Shown: positions 26,550-36,674, counted from the first letter of the stretch. The stretch is DNA of 50,721 bases from Bradyrhizobium sp. (GCA_030681365.1 JAUXWH010000044.1:1-50721), one strand, 5' to 3'. Made by a program: numbers and translations. Notes: generated from the letters alone by a model not told the origin.

Positions 26550-27623
26550 TCAAGCATGACGCCCGACACTCTCGACCGGCCGGAACAGCGTGTGCCGGAA
26601 GGCATTGTCCAGCAGGCGCCGCAACCGCAACTCGATCACTTCGTAGCTCAGCGTGCTCGCCACCATCGAGGCGGTGAAGCCGAGCACGACGAATCCGCCC
26701 CACAGCAGCCAGAGATCGACGCCACGCGCCGCCAGCCTGGCGCCCAGCATCTGCAGCGGGAACAGCGCAAACGGATGCACCAGATAGAGGCTGTAGCTGA
26801 TCTTGCCGAGAAATTGCGCCGCCGGTCTGCTCAGCCAGATCGCGACGCCGGAACCGGGCGCCAGCACCATTGCAAACAGCAGCAATCCCGGCACCAGGCC
26901 GACAAACGGATGGACGTATTCGATGCTGACATACATCGCCGCCGCGCAGATCGCGCCGGCCAGCAGCCCTGCCCGACCCGCCAGGTTCAACCGGATCGGG
27001 ACGGCGCTGAACAGCATGCCGATGGCGAAAAACGCTGCGATCGGCCGAAACAGGATGCCGGCAAGCCCGATCGCGACCAGCAAAAGCACCAGCCAGCTTC
27101 GCTGCTTCGCTGCGGCCATGAAAGTTGCGGCGAACCAGATATAGAACGCCCATTCATAGGTCAGGGTCCATGCATTCTGCTGACCGATCGGCAGGCCCAG
27201 CACTTCGGGCACGAACAGCAGGTTCGCCAGGAATATCCCGAGCCAGGAGGCGGCATCGATATCCCTGAAGAACTTGTAGCCGACGATCGGACCGGCGACG
27301 AACAGGATGAGATGAAGCACGACGAAGACCGGCAGAATCCGCAAGGCCCGGTCATAGAAGAACTTCGCGACCGAGGCATGCCGAACCAGGCTCGCCGGAA
27401 TCAGGAAGCCGCTGATCATGAAGAACAGTTCGACGCCGTGCCCGCCCATATTGATGGTGCCGTGAAACCAGCCGGGAACGCGCGGCAGAAACCCCGCCAG
27501 CAGCGGCATGTCGTAGAGGTGCACGATCAGCACGCTGAGCGCGGCCATACCCCGCAGACCCTGGATCGATGGCAGGAAGCTCTTGTCGGTCAAGGACGCC
27601 TCGGCTCTCGCATGTTTTGTCAT
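26550..27623 (-). CDS. Acyltransferase-3 family membrane protein
   Basis: This 357-residue integral membrane O-acyltransferase (OafA/YrhL-like) has about ten helices. The early motif SIQGLRGMAALSVLIVHLYDM contains the conserved His, and GVELFFMISGFLIPASL is the family hallmark; RALRILPVFVV follows. It transfers acetyl or another acyl group to the polysaccharide in or across the membrane. The start overlaps the previous gene stop (ATGA). Confidence 0.92.
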   Translation of the reverse strand: MTKHARAEASLTDKSFLPSIQGLRGMAALSVLIVHLYDMPLLAGFLPRVPGWFHGTINMGGHGVELFFMISGFLIPASLVRHASVAKFFYDRALRILPVFVVLHLILFVAGPIVGYKFFRDIDAASWLGIFLANLLFVPEVLGLPIGQQNAWTLTYEWAFYIWFAATFMAAAKQRSWLVLLLVAIGLAGILFRPIAAFFAIGMLFSAVPIRLNLAGRAGLLAGAICAAAMYVSIEYVHPFVGLVPGLLLFAMVLAPGSGVAIWLSRPAAQFLGKISYSLYLVHPFALFPLQMLGARLAARGVDLWLLWGGFVVLGFTASMVASTLSYEVIELRLRRLLDNAFRHTLFRPVESVGRHA

Positions 27624-28729
27624 TCAGCGACGCGATTCTGGAGCGGCGGAACGATCTGGGCGCCGGGCCGCGATCCGGACCGGAACCGGTGCCCAAACGC
27701 CAATGTCGGCTTCTCGACGAATTCAAAGGTGAACCAACTCACGAGAATCGAGATTCCCGTTACCGAGGCCGCGAACAGCAGCCATTGCAGCGGCGTGCTC
27801 CCCGCGCCGAAGAGGTAAACGATCACGCTGAGCACGTAGGCGTGCATCAGATAGACCGAATAGCTGATCCTTCCGATGAAGGCCGAGGCCCGCCAGGGCG
27901 ACGAATTGCCGATGGCGCAGAACGCGATAAAGACGACCCAGGCGCCGACATAGGAGGACGCCATCGAGTATCCGTAGAAGAAGGTCTTCTCGTCATACGT
28001 GCCGCCGCCATACAGGCGAAAGGACACCGACAGCGCGAAGGCGACATAGGCGACCGAGCAAAGCGCGACATGGCCCCAGTTCAGGCGCTTTTCGATGACC
28101 GCATCGCGCAGCACCTTGCCGAGAAACATCGCCGTCAGGTTCAGGGCGACTTCCATCAGGCGCAGCACCATCCGGTTGCCGATGAAAATCGAGGCGACCG
28201 CGCAAAGGATTGATACCCCCAGAACGATCCCGACGGCCGTCATCCGCCGCTTGAGAAATCCCGCGGCAAACAGGCAGACACAGGAGGCGTAGAAGATCAG
28301 TTCGATCGCAAGCGTCCAATAGGCGATCCTGACGTTGGGAACGCCGACGAACATTTGCAGCATCGTCAGATTGGCGCCGATCTGTGGCAAGGAAAACACC
28401 TTGGCATCGGTCAATGGGAGGATGATGACTGCCAGCAGGATCGACAACCAGTAGGCGGGATAAAGCCGGAAGAACCGGCTGGTCACGAAATCCCGGATCG
28501 GGGCGGAGCTGTTCGGAAAGCTGTTTGGAATCACAAAACCGCTGACAAAGAAGAACAGCACGACGCCGAAGCGACCGAAATTGAAATAATACCCCGATGC
28601 TCCCTGAAAGCCCCAGTAGTACGGACCCGTCGTCTGGGTGAAGATGATCTGTTCCAGCAGATGCTGGATCAGCACGGCGACAACCGCTATTCCGCGCAGG
28701 CTGTCGATGAATTCAAGGCGCGTGCGCAT
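27620..28729 (-). CDS. Acyltransferase-3 family membrane protein
   Basis: This 369-residue enzyme is the second of three in the operon. Motifs are FIDSLRGIAVVAVLIQHLLEQ with the conserved His, FGVVLFFFVSGFVIPNSF and SRFFRLYPAYWLSI. It has about ten membrane helices and a short polar C-terminus. AAGGGG precedes the ATG at 28729. Differences among the three copies suggest that each acts on a different position or uses a different acyl group. Confidence 0.92.
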   Translation of the reverse strand: MRTRLEFIDSLRGIAVVAVLIQHLLEQIIFTQTTGPYYWGFQGASGYYFNFGRFGVVLFFFVSGFVIPNSFPNSSAPIRDFVTSRFFRLYPAYWLSILLAVIILPLTDAKVFSLPQIGANLTMLQMFVGVPNVRIAYWTLAIELIFYASCVCLFAAGFLKRRMTAVGIVLGVSILCAVASIFIGNRMVLRLMEVALNLTAMFLGKVLRDAVIEKRLNWGHVALCSVAYVAFALSVSFRLYGGGTYDEKTFFYGYSMASSYVGAWVVFIAFCAIGNSSPWRASAFIGRISYSVYLMHAYVLSVIVYLFGAGSTPLQWLLFAASVTGISILVSWFTFEFVEKPTLAFGHRFRSGSRPGAQIVPPLQNRVAE

Positions 28730-28745
28730 CAGGTCTATCCCCTTC

Positions 28746-30068
28746 CTATTCGGCTGCGGCCAACGGTGGATTGGCAGGCAGGACCGGTACGCGATCGCGC
28801 CCCGCGGAATTCCGATGCATCTGCCGTGAGGCGTGAAGCGAGAAGACCTCGCTGAATCCCAGCGCGATCATCAGCAGGCCGGTTGCAGGCCCGTAACTCA
28901 GAACCGTGATCGTAAACAGGTTCATCGTGAAGATGGTGCACAGCTTGTATACGTCGGTGATCAGGAATGACGCGCGGAACACCATCCACATGAAGCCGAC
29001 GAACGGCAGACCGAACATCAGATAGGTTCCGATATAGAAATTATCGACGGGAACCCAGAGCGATGCCCACGGCGAAAACAGCTGCATCGGATAGTTGAAG
29101 CAACCCAGCCCGCAGCCCGTGACCAGGCCGATCGGCATCAGCTGCCAGAGATAGGAGAACGGCAACTGCCAGCTGTTGTTGATCCGGTCCTGCATGCTGA
29201 ACAGGAAAGAGCTGGTCGTGGTCAGATTGGTGCCCGACAGAAACAGAATCAGGATGAACGGGATGAAGATCGCGGCGAAGGACCACAGCGCCAGATGCCG
29301 CACCGCCGGAAACCGCATTCTTTCCGGAAGCGCGCGAACGATCAGCAGGCAAAGCAGATAGAATCCGAGCACCACCATGGTCGTCTTGCTCGTGGTCAGA
29401 CGGATGGCGTACATCGAGAGCGATCCGAACACGAGACACCAGATCGTGCTGCTGCGTATCGACGTCAGCACGAAGGTGATCAGGATGAAAAATCCGGCCA
29501 TGGTATTGTCGGCGGCGAACCCCGCCAGCCGCTGTTCCGACATCGTCCACCACAACCGCCCCGCAGTACGCGCCGCGCCGAACGATTCATAGGTGAATCC
29601 GACCCATGGCAGCGACACATAGGCGGACAGATACACGCCGCCGATGGACAGATAGAACGTCAGCGCCAGTATCGACAGCAGGCGCTTGTACGAACCGAGG
29701 CTGGCATCGCAGAAGCAGAACCCGACGAAGATCGGAGCGATCATCTTGAACGATGAAAGGGCCGCGTTGAAGGTGCCCAGAAATACGTAGCCGATCACCA
29801 GCGACAGCAGAATCTGGAGAAGGACGATGAAGGCAAATATGCTCTGGTTTCTGACGATGCATCGATTGACGAACAGCACGATGCAGCCGATGGCCGCGAT
29901 ATCCGGCAGGAACCAGAGCGCTTCGACCCCGTAGATGCTCGAATAGTAGCGCAGCATGCCTCCGGCGGCATCGCGAATGAAGTACATCGCGAGCGCGATC
30001 GCCTCGAAATGGATCACGATCGGTCCGCCCCGAGCCTGGCGTCGATGCATGGCTTGGGCGTAGCTCAA
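28746..30068 (-). CDS. Wzy-like EPS/O-antigen polymerase
   Basis: This 440-residue multi-pass membrane protein has about 10-12 helices. It has a large loop (about residues 160-200, YVSLPWVGFTYESFGAARTAGRLWW and RLAGFAADNTMAGFF) and a region GLGCFNYPMQLFSPWASLWVPVDNFYIGTYLMFGLPFVGF that resembles the Wzy_C/O-antigen ligase pattern. It probably joins repeat units in the periplasm. The start is TTG 30068, overlapping the stop of the upstream gene (TTGA) with AGGTG upstream; an ATG at 30050 is possible. Assignment rests on topology and position, not on a strong signature. Confidence 0.75.
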   Translation of the reverse strand: MSYAQAMHRRQARGGPIVIHFEAIALAMYFIRDAAGGMLRYYSSIYGVEALWFLPDIAAIGCIVLFVNRCIVRNQSIFAFIVLLQILLSLVIGYVFLGTFNAALSSFKMIAPIFVGFCFCDASLGSYKRLLSILALTFYLSIGGVYLSAYVSLPWVGFTYESFGAARTAGRLWWTMSEQRLAGFAADNTMAGFFILITFVLTSIRSSTIWCLVFGSLSMYAIRLTTSKTTMVVLGFYLLCLLIVRALPERMRFPAVRHLALWSFAAIFIPFILILFLSGTNLTTTSSFLFSMQDRINNSWQLPFSYLWQLMPIGLVTGCGLGCFNYPMQLFSPWASLWVPVDNFYIGTYLMFGLPFVGFMWMVFRASFLITDVYKLCTIFTMNLFTITVLSYGPATGLLMIALGFSEVFSLHASRQMHRNSAGRDRVPVLPANPPLAAAE

Positions 30069-31318
30069 CTGCGCACCTGTCCGGCGTGCGAAACCGCCGA
30101 TATCGGCGACCGGATATCCTGCCCCACGATCCGCAGCAGAAGCTTTCCTCCTTTCAGCTCGACGTGTTTATAGGTGAAGTCCGAAAGCAGGAGAACGCCG
30201 GCCACGACCAGCGCGACCAGCAGCGTCGCAGCAGTTCCATCGGCGATCGCATCGAGCGCCCGGATCGGTCGGGGACCGGCTGCCCGGATGGCGTACTCAG
30301 CCAGCACGAGGACGATCGCATGGACCATATAGATCGAATAGGATCGCTTCCCCAGCCAGACCAGCGGCCGGACCGCGAGCAAAGCCGGCAACGGCCACGC
30401 CGTGGGAAAGGCCATCAGCGATCCGAGCAACACGGCAAACACGAACGGCGCGGCGAAACTGAGCGCCGGATGGATTCCGACGAGGCATATGATCACAATC
30501 GCCGCCAGCAGTGCCCCGATCTGGAGTACGGATGGCGCCACCCGCAGCGACGTTGATGGCAGGCCGGATGCGATTTTGACGGTCAGCACGCCAACGAAGA
30601 AGCTCAGGACGCAGCGAAAGAAACCGAAATCGGTGTGGAAATCCAGCGACGGCTTTCCGAGACCGAAGACAATCAACCATGCGCTGCCTATGACCAGAAC
30701 GGCGGACGCCGCGTAAAACAGCCGTCGGGAGCCGGAGTACCGGGCCCCCAGCAGCAGCACGCCGAACAACAGATATGTGTAGAACTCGGTACTGATGCTC
30801 CAACTCGGACCATTCCAGCTGAGATGGTCGAAAAGACCCATCGACTGCAGCAGCAACACGTTGAGGAAGAAGGAGTATCCGGTATTCACCTCGGTCTGAA
30901 CCGGAGCGACGGCAAGAATGCCGATGGCGACGAGGCCGAGCCGTGCAAAGCGCAGCATCAACATCGCCAGCAGCGTGACGAGATGCAGCGGATAGATGCG
31001 GGCCAGTCTGCGGAGAACAAACTCGCGCAGCGAGAAATCGCGGAAATCGGACGTGGCGTAGTTCAGCGAAATGACCATGCCACTGAGAACGAAGAAGAGA
31101 TCGACGAACAGCCATGCGTTGTGAAAAAACGGAACGTCGATCCAGGCCGGCTGCGGAAAGGCTGCGATCACCGTCCTGGAAATCACGACATGATGGATGA
31201 CCACCGACAGCGCGGCGATGCCGCGGATGCTGTCCAACGGCAGATAATGCGGCTTTTGCACCCGATCATGCCCTGATGTGGCGCACCGGGGACGCGGTGG
31301 AGATTCGGCAACCGTCAT
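30065..31318 (-). CDS. Acyltransferase-3 family membrane protein
   Basis: This 417-residue enzyme is the first gene of the leftward part of the EPS locus. Motifs are LDSIRGIAALSVVIHHVVISR with the conserved His, WLFVDLFFVLSGMVISLNY and RRLARIYPLHL. About ten helices are predicted. The N-terminal 25 residues are polar. The ribosome site before ATG 31318 is weak. The promoter for the six-gene set 31318 to 24416 should lie in the gap to its right. Confidence 0.92.
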   Translation of the reverse strand: MTVAESPPRPRCATSGHDRVQKPHYLPLDSIRGIAALSVVIHHVVISRTVIAAFPQPAWIDVPFFHNAWLFVDLFFVLSGMVISLNYATSDFRDFSLREFVLRRLARIYPLHLVTLLAMLMLRFARLGLVAIGILAVAPVQTEVNTGYSFFLNVLLLQSMGLFDHLSWNGPSWSISTEFYTYLLFGVLLLGARYSGSRRLFYAASAVLVIGSAWLIVFGLGKPSLDFHTDFGFFRCVLSFFVGVLTVKIASGLPSTSLRVAPSVLQIGALLAAIVIICLVGIHPALSFAAPFVFAVLLGSLMAFPTAWPLPALLAVRPLVWLGKRSYSIYMVHAIVLVLAEYAIRAAGPRPIRALDAIADGTAATLLVALVVAGVLLLSDFTYKHVELKGGKLLLRIVGQDIRSPISAVSHAGQVRS

Positions 31319-32057
31319 GGGACTCTTTTCGGACTGTGCTCGGACTCGTTCGATGTCGCCGATATGAATTTCTACCGACTGAATTCTACGGAGATGAGAC
31401 CATTTGAAGGCTGCCGATCCAGATCTTGAATCTCAACCGGTCAGCGCCGCCGGCTTCCGGAATTGCGGCGATGATGTGCCGGCCTCATTTGCGATCGACG
31501 CAGGCGATGCAATATCGTTGCCAACAGCATGCAAAGACATTGTCCCTGCCACGCGCTGGTGCCAGCGGCCGCGGTGCGTGACAGCCGCTACGAATTCGGG
31601 CGGGTTCTCGTCGCGACAAATCCGATTCGCGAAAGCCTGTTCAAATTGTGGTGCAAGGCGCCAATGGAACTCGCGCAGACCTGCACATGGAATATGCTGT
31701 TGGCGCGGCATTGAGCTTCCTTCGCGTTTGTCATCGCGCTGTTACGTGCGCTCGTCCCTGCCTTTTGCGATCGCTGTCCGGTGCGCCTGCCCGCGAATCC
31801 AACAAGGCGTTAACGCACGCGCAACTCGCCTCGGCCTTAATCATTCCTAATTTCGATCGCGCTTTGCACACTTTGATCGCGCAACTTATTTGTGCGCATC
31901 TGCGCGATTGATGGTCAAAAATCTCGGCCCTCCGATCATCAACACATCGGACGGCTTTTGCATTTTTGCACCGCACAAAAATTTGACATAGTCTCGCGTC
32001 ACGATCGTCAGCCTGGGCCTCGTTACGACAAGAAGCCAACGGTGGACCGCGACAGTG
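31319..32057. other. Long divergent intergenic region of the EPS locus
   Basis: This 739 bp region lies between the leftward acyltransferase-3 gene and the rightward kinase operon. No supported gene is present; the 148-codon frame at 31404 has a skewed, cysteine- and arginine-rich composition and no ribosome site. The right third is AT-rich and holds near repeats of (T)TCGATCGCGC/TTTGATCGCGC around 31852 and 31879 and a TTGACA at 31983. It very likely contains divergent promoters and regulator sites. Confidence 0.5.
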
Positions 32058-32624
32058 ATGACTTCGTTTCGAAGAGGCCTCGTTCGGTTATGTCGGCGTT
32101 CGATTGCGGTGATTTTCATCACGGCATGCGGCGCTGGCATGGGCCATGCGCAATGCGTGGCATTCGGCGATCGGGCTCCCACGCTGGCGCTCGAGATGTT
32201 CGCGGCCGACCCGCCGTCCCTGCTGCGAATCCTGCGTAACGAAAATGACAAGATCGAAGCCCGGCTCGCCAATTATGTGGCGACCGATCACGGATTGCTG
32301 CCTTCGGTACGCAAGCTCGCCGCCGAGGCGCCGACGAGCAACAAGCGGGCGATAGGAGCCGCGCTGCGCAAGGCCGAGCTGCAATGCACCGCGCCGCAAC
32401 GCATGGAGCCGCAACCGGCCGCCGCGCGAAAGATCATCGATTTCGTTCGCAACCTCGGCGACAACGCGGTTCTGGCCGGTTACGTCGCCGTCACCGAGGA
32501 ACCGGCATCACCCCATGCCATCGGCAAGCCTGTCAAGCCGCCGGCCAGGAACGACCAGTTGCTCACGGGCGAGTGGAAGACCGAACTTGTCGATCCCTTT
32601 GCGAGCCCGCCACTGCCGCAATAG
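32058..32624 (+). CDS. Secreted protein of unknown function next to the BY-kinase
   Basis: This 188-residue protein has a signal peptide with a hydrophobic core (SIAVIFITACGAGMGHA, cleavage probably after GHA near residue 31). The mature part is alpha-helical, with LRNENDKIEARLANYVATDHGLLPSVRKLAAEAP, and ends in a Pro-rich tail. No family recognised. It is 15 bp before the chain-length/kinase gene, so it probably contributes to EPS export. The ATG at 32058 is taken; a GTG sits immediately before it. Confidence 0.7.
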   Translation: MTSFRRGLVRLCRRSIAVIFITACGAGMGHAQCVAFGDRAPTLALEMFAADPPSLLRILRNENDKIEARLANYVATDHGLLPSVRKLAAEAPTSNKRAIGAALRKAELQCTAPQRMEPQPAAARKIIDFVRNLGDNAVLAGYVAVTEEPASPHAIGKPVKPPARNDQLLTGEWKTELVDPFASPPLPQ

Positions 32625-32639
32625 TCATCTCCGGAAGGC

Positions 32640-34898
32640 ATGAACTTACATATGTACCAGCCCCGCGTCGAATTTCAGAACCTGCCGAGGCAAGGTGTCG
32701 CCCTGGGCACCTCGATGCTGAGCGTGGAACGCATCGTCGCCATTCTGCGCCGGCAATGGCCGCTGATCGCGTCGATTGCCGGCGGCACGCTGCTGCTTGT
32801 CCTGATCTATCTGCTGACGGCGACGCCGATGTATACGGCATCCTCGCGAATCCTGATGGATACCCGCCAGACCCAGGTTCTGGACAAGGATACTGCGATT
32901 CCCAACACGCTGATCGATCCCGGTTTTGTCGACAGCCAGGTCGAGATCCTGACTTCGGACGATTTGATCCTGTCGATCGTGCGTCGCATGCGGCTGGCCG
33001 CGGATCCGGAATTCATCGGCTCCAACAGCGGCGCCATGGCCACGATCTCCGGCGCGATCGCCGCCCTGTTCGGTTCCGACGGTCCGCCGTCGGTAGAACG
33101 TCTCGAACGCATCGCGGTGGGGATGCTCAAGAGGAACCTCAAGGTCGAGCGCGTGTTGACGACCTATGTGCTTGCGGTGAGCTTTCGCTCGCTCGACGCC
33201 GAGAAGGCCGCGCGAATCACCAATGCGCTTACCGACGCCTATATCGTCGGCGCGCTCGAGGCCAAGTACCAGTCGACCAAGCGGGCTGGCGAATGGCTGC
33301 AGCAACGCAGCGCCGAACTGCGCGAGCAGGCCACTGCCAGCGACCGCGCCGTCCAGGCCTTCAAGGCCGAGAACAATATCGTCGGCACCAGCCGCGGCCT
33401 GATGAGCGAGCAGCAGCTGACCGACGTCAACACCCAGCTGGTCCAGGCGCGCGCCGCCACCGCCGAGGCCAAGGCCCGGCTCGACCGCATCGAGGCCATT
33501 TCGGGCAAGGATCTTGCCCAGCCGACCGTGACCGACGCCATCAACAATGCCGTCATCACCCGGCTCCGTGCCCAGTACCTGGACCTCGCCGCGCAGCATA
33601 CCGACTGGTCGAACCGCTACGGCAAGACTCATCAGGCCACGGTCAATCTCGCCAACCGCATGGAGGAAATGCGCAAGTCGATCGCCGATGAAGTGAAGCG
33701 GATCGCCGATTCCTATCGGAGCGAATACGAGATCGCCAAGAGCCGCGAGAGCTCGCTCGAGAGCAACATGAACAACCTGGTCAACCAGGCCGGCAACAGC
33801 GGCCAGGCCCAGGTGAAGCTGCGCAATCTGGAGAGTACCGCCGACACCTACCGCAATCTGTACAATAATTTCCTCGAGAAGCTGCAGCAGGCGACGCAAA
33901 AGGAGAGTTTTCCGATCAGCGAAGCCCGCGTGATCTCGACCGCCGTCAAGCCTGACCGGAAGAGTTCGCCAAAGACCCTGCTGTTCCTGATCGGCGGCAT
34001 CGTCGGTGGCCTCTGCTTCGGCATCGGCGCCGCCTTCGCGCGCGAGCTTCTCAATGACGTGCTGCGGACGCCTGCCGAAGTCGAGGACGAGTTCGACATC
34101 AAATGCCTTGGCGTTCTTCCCGACATCGGCCCGGACCGCCCCGGCGCGCGCAAAACCATGGCGCTGGTGTCCCGCGACAAGGCTCCGTCCAAGGCAGAGG
34201 CAGCATTGTCACGCTACGTGATCGACCATCCGTTCTCGCGTTACGCGGAAACGCTGCGCAATATCAAGGTCTCGATTGACGTCGCGCGGCTGACGCGCGA
34301 AGTGAAGGTCATCGGCATCGTTTCGTCGCTGCCCAAGGAAGGAAAAACCACGGTCGCGGCAAATCTCGGCCACCTGATCGCCTTGACCGGTCACCGAACC
34401 CTGCTGATCGACGGCGACCTCCACACGAGGTCGCTGACTCGGGAACTGGCGCCCCGCGCCAAGACCGGGCTGCTGGAAACGCTGAGGGATCCCCGCACGC
34501 TCGGCCAGCACATTCAGCGCAGCAAGGAGACCGGGCTGGATTTCCTGCCGTCGTTCCTGGTCTCGCGGATGGTCAATTCGGCCGACATCATGGCGTCCAA
34601 GGCGATGGCCGACATGCTAGCGGTGCTGCGCGAGAACTACGAATACATCTTCGTCGATCTGGCTCCGGTCATGCCGGTGACTGACTCCAAGGCGATCAGC
34701 CACCTGATCGACGGAATGGTCTATGTCATTCAATGGGGGCAAACGTCACGCAGCGCCGTGCTGGAATCCATTTCCAGTTCGGAACCGATTCAGAAAAAGA
34801 TCCTGGGTGCCGTTCTGAACGGCGCCAATCCGAAGATGCTGAAGCGGATCGAGGCATACAAGGGCTCCCACCACAACAGCTACTACGTCGAGGGGTAG
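32640..34898 (+). CDS. Wzc-type polysaccharide co-polymerase and BY-tyrosine kinase
   Basis: This 752-residue inner-membrane protein controls chain length and export. A Wzz domain begins before TM1 (about 41-61). A long periplasmic helical coiled region (about 230-400) follows, then a proline motif KPDRKSSPK before TM2 (about 446-466). The cytoplasmic kinase has Walker A SLPKEGKTT (about 563-571), Walker A' LLIDGDLH (about 587) and Walker B YIFVDLAP (about 668). The C-terminus has a small tyrosine cluster (AYKGSHHNSYYVEG) that would be autophosphorylated. The ribosome site GGAAGG is very close to the ATG at 32640; an ATG at 32652 is an alternative. No low-molecular-weight phosphatase (Wzb) accompanies it. 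Confidence 0.93.
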   Translation: MNLHMYQPRVEFQNLPRQGVALGTSMLSVERIVAILRRQWPLIASIAGGTLLLVLIYLLTATPMYTASSRILMDTRQTQVLDKDTAIPNTLIDPGFVDSQVEILTSDDLILSIVRRMRLAADPEFIGSNSGAMATISGAIAALFGSDGPPSVERLERIAVGMLKRNLKVERVLTTYVLAVSFRSLDAEKAARITNALTDAYIVGALEAKYQSTKRAGEWLQQRSAELREQATASDRAVQAFKAENNIVGTSRGLMSEQQLTDVNTQLVQARAATAEAKARLDRIEAISGKDLAQPTVTDAINNAVITRLRAQYLDLAAQHTDWSNRYGKTHQATVNLANRMEEMRKSIADEVKRIADSYRSEYEIAKSRESSLESNMNNLVNQAGNSGQAQVKLRNLESTADTYRNLYNNFLEKLQQATQKESFPISEARVISTAVKPDRKSSPKTLLFLIGGIVGGLCFGIGAAFARELLNDVLRTPAEVEDEFDIKCLGVLPDIGPDRPGARKTMALVSRDKAPSKAEAALSRYVIDHPFSRYAETLRNIKVSIDVARLTREVKVIGIVSSLPKEGKTTVAANLGHLIALTGHRTLLIDGDLHTRSLTRELAPRAKTGLLETLRDPRTLGQHIQRSKETGLDFLPSFLVSRMVNSADIMASKAMADMLAVLRENYEYIFVDLAPVMPVTDSKAISHLIDGMVYVIQWGQTSRSAVLESISSSEPIQKKILGAVLNGANPKMLKRIEAYKGSHHNSYYVEG

Positions 34899-35234
34899 CT
34901 GAGGCCGCCGGCCACCCGGCTTGCTCGCGTCTTCGCGGCGGCAGCGCTGCGGAGGGTTTGTCTAACACCCCTAAGACTTTCCGCATTCGAGCGCGTCGGC
35001 CCACTCTGCAAGGCGGCGCCGGCTGAACATTTTTAGGATACCATCCGTGCCCGGCGGTTCCGAACGCGCTGCCGCCCTGCTCCAGCTTGCAATGGCCAAA
35101 CGTTCGACCGAGGCCTGGTGGGGACCGCGTTTACGACGCCCGCCCGGCTTCGTCGCCCAGGGGTTTCTGCATGTGCAGCCGGCAGTTGGAAATGCGGGGG
35201 AGATCGCGGAATTGGGCAGGCGGGCGCAACGGCC
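34899..35234. other. Intergenic gap between convergent EPS genes
   Basis: This 336 bp gap separates the 3' ends of the kinase gene and the priming transferase. A 64-codon rightward frame at 35047 has an open start but no recognisable domain and is not called. No clear T-tailed terminator was seen. Confidence 0.4.
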
Positions 35235-36674
35235 TCAATAGGCTTCCTGGTACATCAAGGCTGACGCGGTTCGTACCATGATCTTCAGATCCAGCCAGAT
35301 GCTCCAGTTGCTGACGTACCACACATCGTACTCGACGCGCTTTTCCATCAGGTCGATGGTCGGCGTTTCGCCCCGGAAACCGTTGACCTGGGCCCAGCCG
35401 GTCAAACCCGGTTTCATGTGGTGCCGGTACACATAGTTGCCGATCACCTGATCATAATAATTGTCGTGTGCCAGCGCATGCGGCCTGGGACCAACCAACG
35501 ACATTTCGCCACGCAGCACGTTCCAGAGCTGCGGCAGCTCGTCGATGCTGGTTCTGCGCAGGATCCGGCCAACCCGGGTCACCCGGGCATCCTGCCTGGT
35601 TGCCTGCGTGACCGTGTGGCCATTTTCCGACACGCACATGCTGCGGAATTTCCAGATTTCGAAAGGCTTGCCGTTGAAGCCACGGCGAGACTGCCGGAAA
35701 ATCACGCTGCCCGGCGAATCGAGCTTGATCAGGATCGCGGCCGTCAGGATCAGTGGCGCCAGCATCAGCAGGGCGAACGAGGCGACGCCGATATCGAGGC
35801 AGCGCTTTTGAGCGCGCTCCAGCACGGACAGCGGCGGCCGTTGAATTTCGATCGCAATCGTGCCGCTGACCGGAAGGAAGGGCCGCGATACCAGATCGGC
35901 GATCGGAAAGTCGGGCAGCAGACGAATGGGCTGGGGCACCACGCGCAGGTGCTGGCTCAGCTTTTGCAGCATCGGCAACTCGTCCCAGTCGATCGCCAGC
36001 AGGTACTCATCCGCGTCCGTCGCGCGCGATTGCCGGATCACGTCCTGGATCTGGCGATCCCACGCCACGTCGTCGCGGTCGCCCGGCGTGCCCAGCACGA
36101 AATGCCGCACGACGTCAAAACCGTTCTTGTGCAGGTCCTTGAACCGGCTTGAGGTAAAATCAAGCGATCTGAGGCTGAGCAACACGACCTTCCGGTCGAT
36201 CAGCCGCCCTTTCGTGAATGTGGAGGCAAGGCCGAATCGCCAGACCAGGCGGTGCGCGCCCAGCGCGACGACGCCGGTGAATGCAAACAGGATGATCGTG
36301 CCGCGCGAAAGGTTTGCCGTCGACTTCAGCAGGAACGCCGCGACCGCGAGGATCGTCAGCGACACCACCCAGATCACCACCACCTTGCGCAACTGCCACA
36401 TCGCACTGAGCAGGCGGTGGTTGTCGTAGACGCCCTGGAAATAGGCGATCGCGACAAACACAACGCCGACAATAAGCCCGGCGCCGATTGAAATCTCCAG
36501 TTCCGGCGCCGCGCCCATCAATGATTGATAGACCACGCTCGCGACAAAATAGCTGAGCAGGATCAGCAGAAAGTCGCCGGTGATGATGAAGACCTGAAAC
36601 GGCCTCTGCAGAGAGGCACCGCGGTTCGACGCGACCGAATAGAAATTTTCCGAACCGTATGTTGCTGCCGACAT
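35235..36674 (-). CDS. Undecaprenyl-phosphate hexose-1-phosphate transferase (WcaJ/ExoY type)
   Basis: This is the priming enzyme of EPS synthesis, 479 residues; it transfers hexose-1-phosphate (probably glucose) to undecaprenyl phosphate. Four to five N-terminal helices are followed by a CoA-binding-like domain (about 150-270). The bacterial sugar transferase domain (about 285-479) has KRCLDIGVASFALLMLAPLILTAAILIKLDSPG, KFRSMCV, DELPQLWNVLRGEMSLVGPRP and KPGLTGWAQVNGFRGE. GAGG lies five bases before ATG 36674. It is monocistronic and leftward. Confidence 0.94.
   Translation of the reverse strand: MSAATYGSENFYSVASNRGASLQRPFQVFIITGDFLLILLSYFVASVVYQSLMGAAPELEISIGAGLIVGVVFVAIAYFQGVYDNHRLLSAMWQLRKVVVIWVVSLTILAVAAFLLKSTANLSRGTIILFAFTGVVALGAHRLVWRFGLASTFTKGRLIDRKVVLLSLRSLDFTSSRFKDLHKNGFDVVRHFVLGTPGDRDDVAWDRQIQDVIRQSRATDADEYLLAIDWDELPMLQKLSQHLRVVPQPIRLLPDFPIADLVSRPFLPVSGTIAIEIQRPPLSVLERAQKRCLDIGVASFALLMLAPLILTAAILIKLDSPGSVIFRQSRRGFNGKPFEIWKFRSMCVSENGHTVTQATRQDARVTRVGRILRRTSIDELPQLWNVLRGEMSLVGPRPHALAHDNYYDQVIGNYVYRHHMKPGLTGWAQVNGFRGETPTIDLMEKRVEYDVWYVSNWSIWLDLKIMVRTASALMYQEAY

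Noticed and set aside
25015..27153. 712-codon leftward frame spanning acyltransferase and flippase
   Set aside because: The first about 226 residues are an antiphase reading of the acyltransferase-3 gene. The family-typical flippase N-terminus begins at 26475.
31404..31850. 148-codon frame in the divergent EPS intergenic region
   Set aside because: There is no ribosome site and no recognisable domain, and the composition is typical of non-coding GC-rich DNA.
31908..31918. TTGATGGTCAA, an FNR-like palindrome upstream of the kinase operon
   Set aside because: The half sites are three bases apart, not six, so it does not fit the FixK/FNR site.
32384..33691. 435-codon rightward frame within the BY-kinase gene
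   Set aside because: It is extremely Arg-rich and out of phase with the clear Wzc domains.
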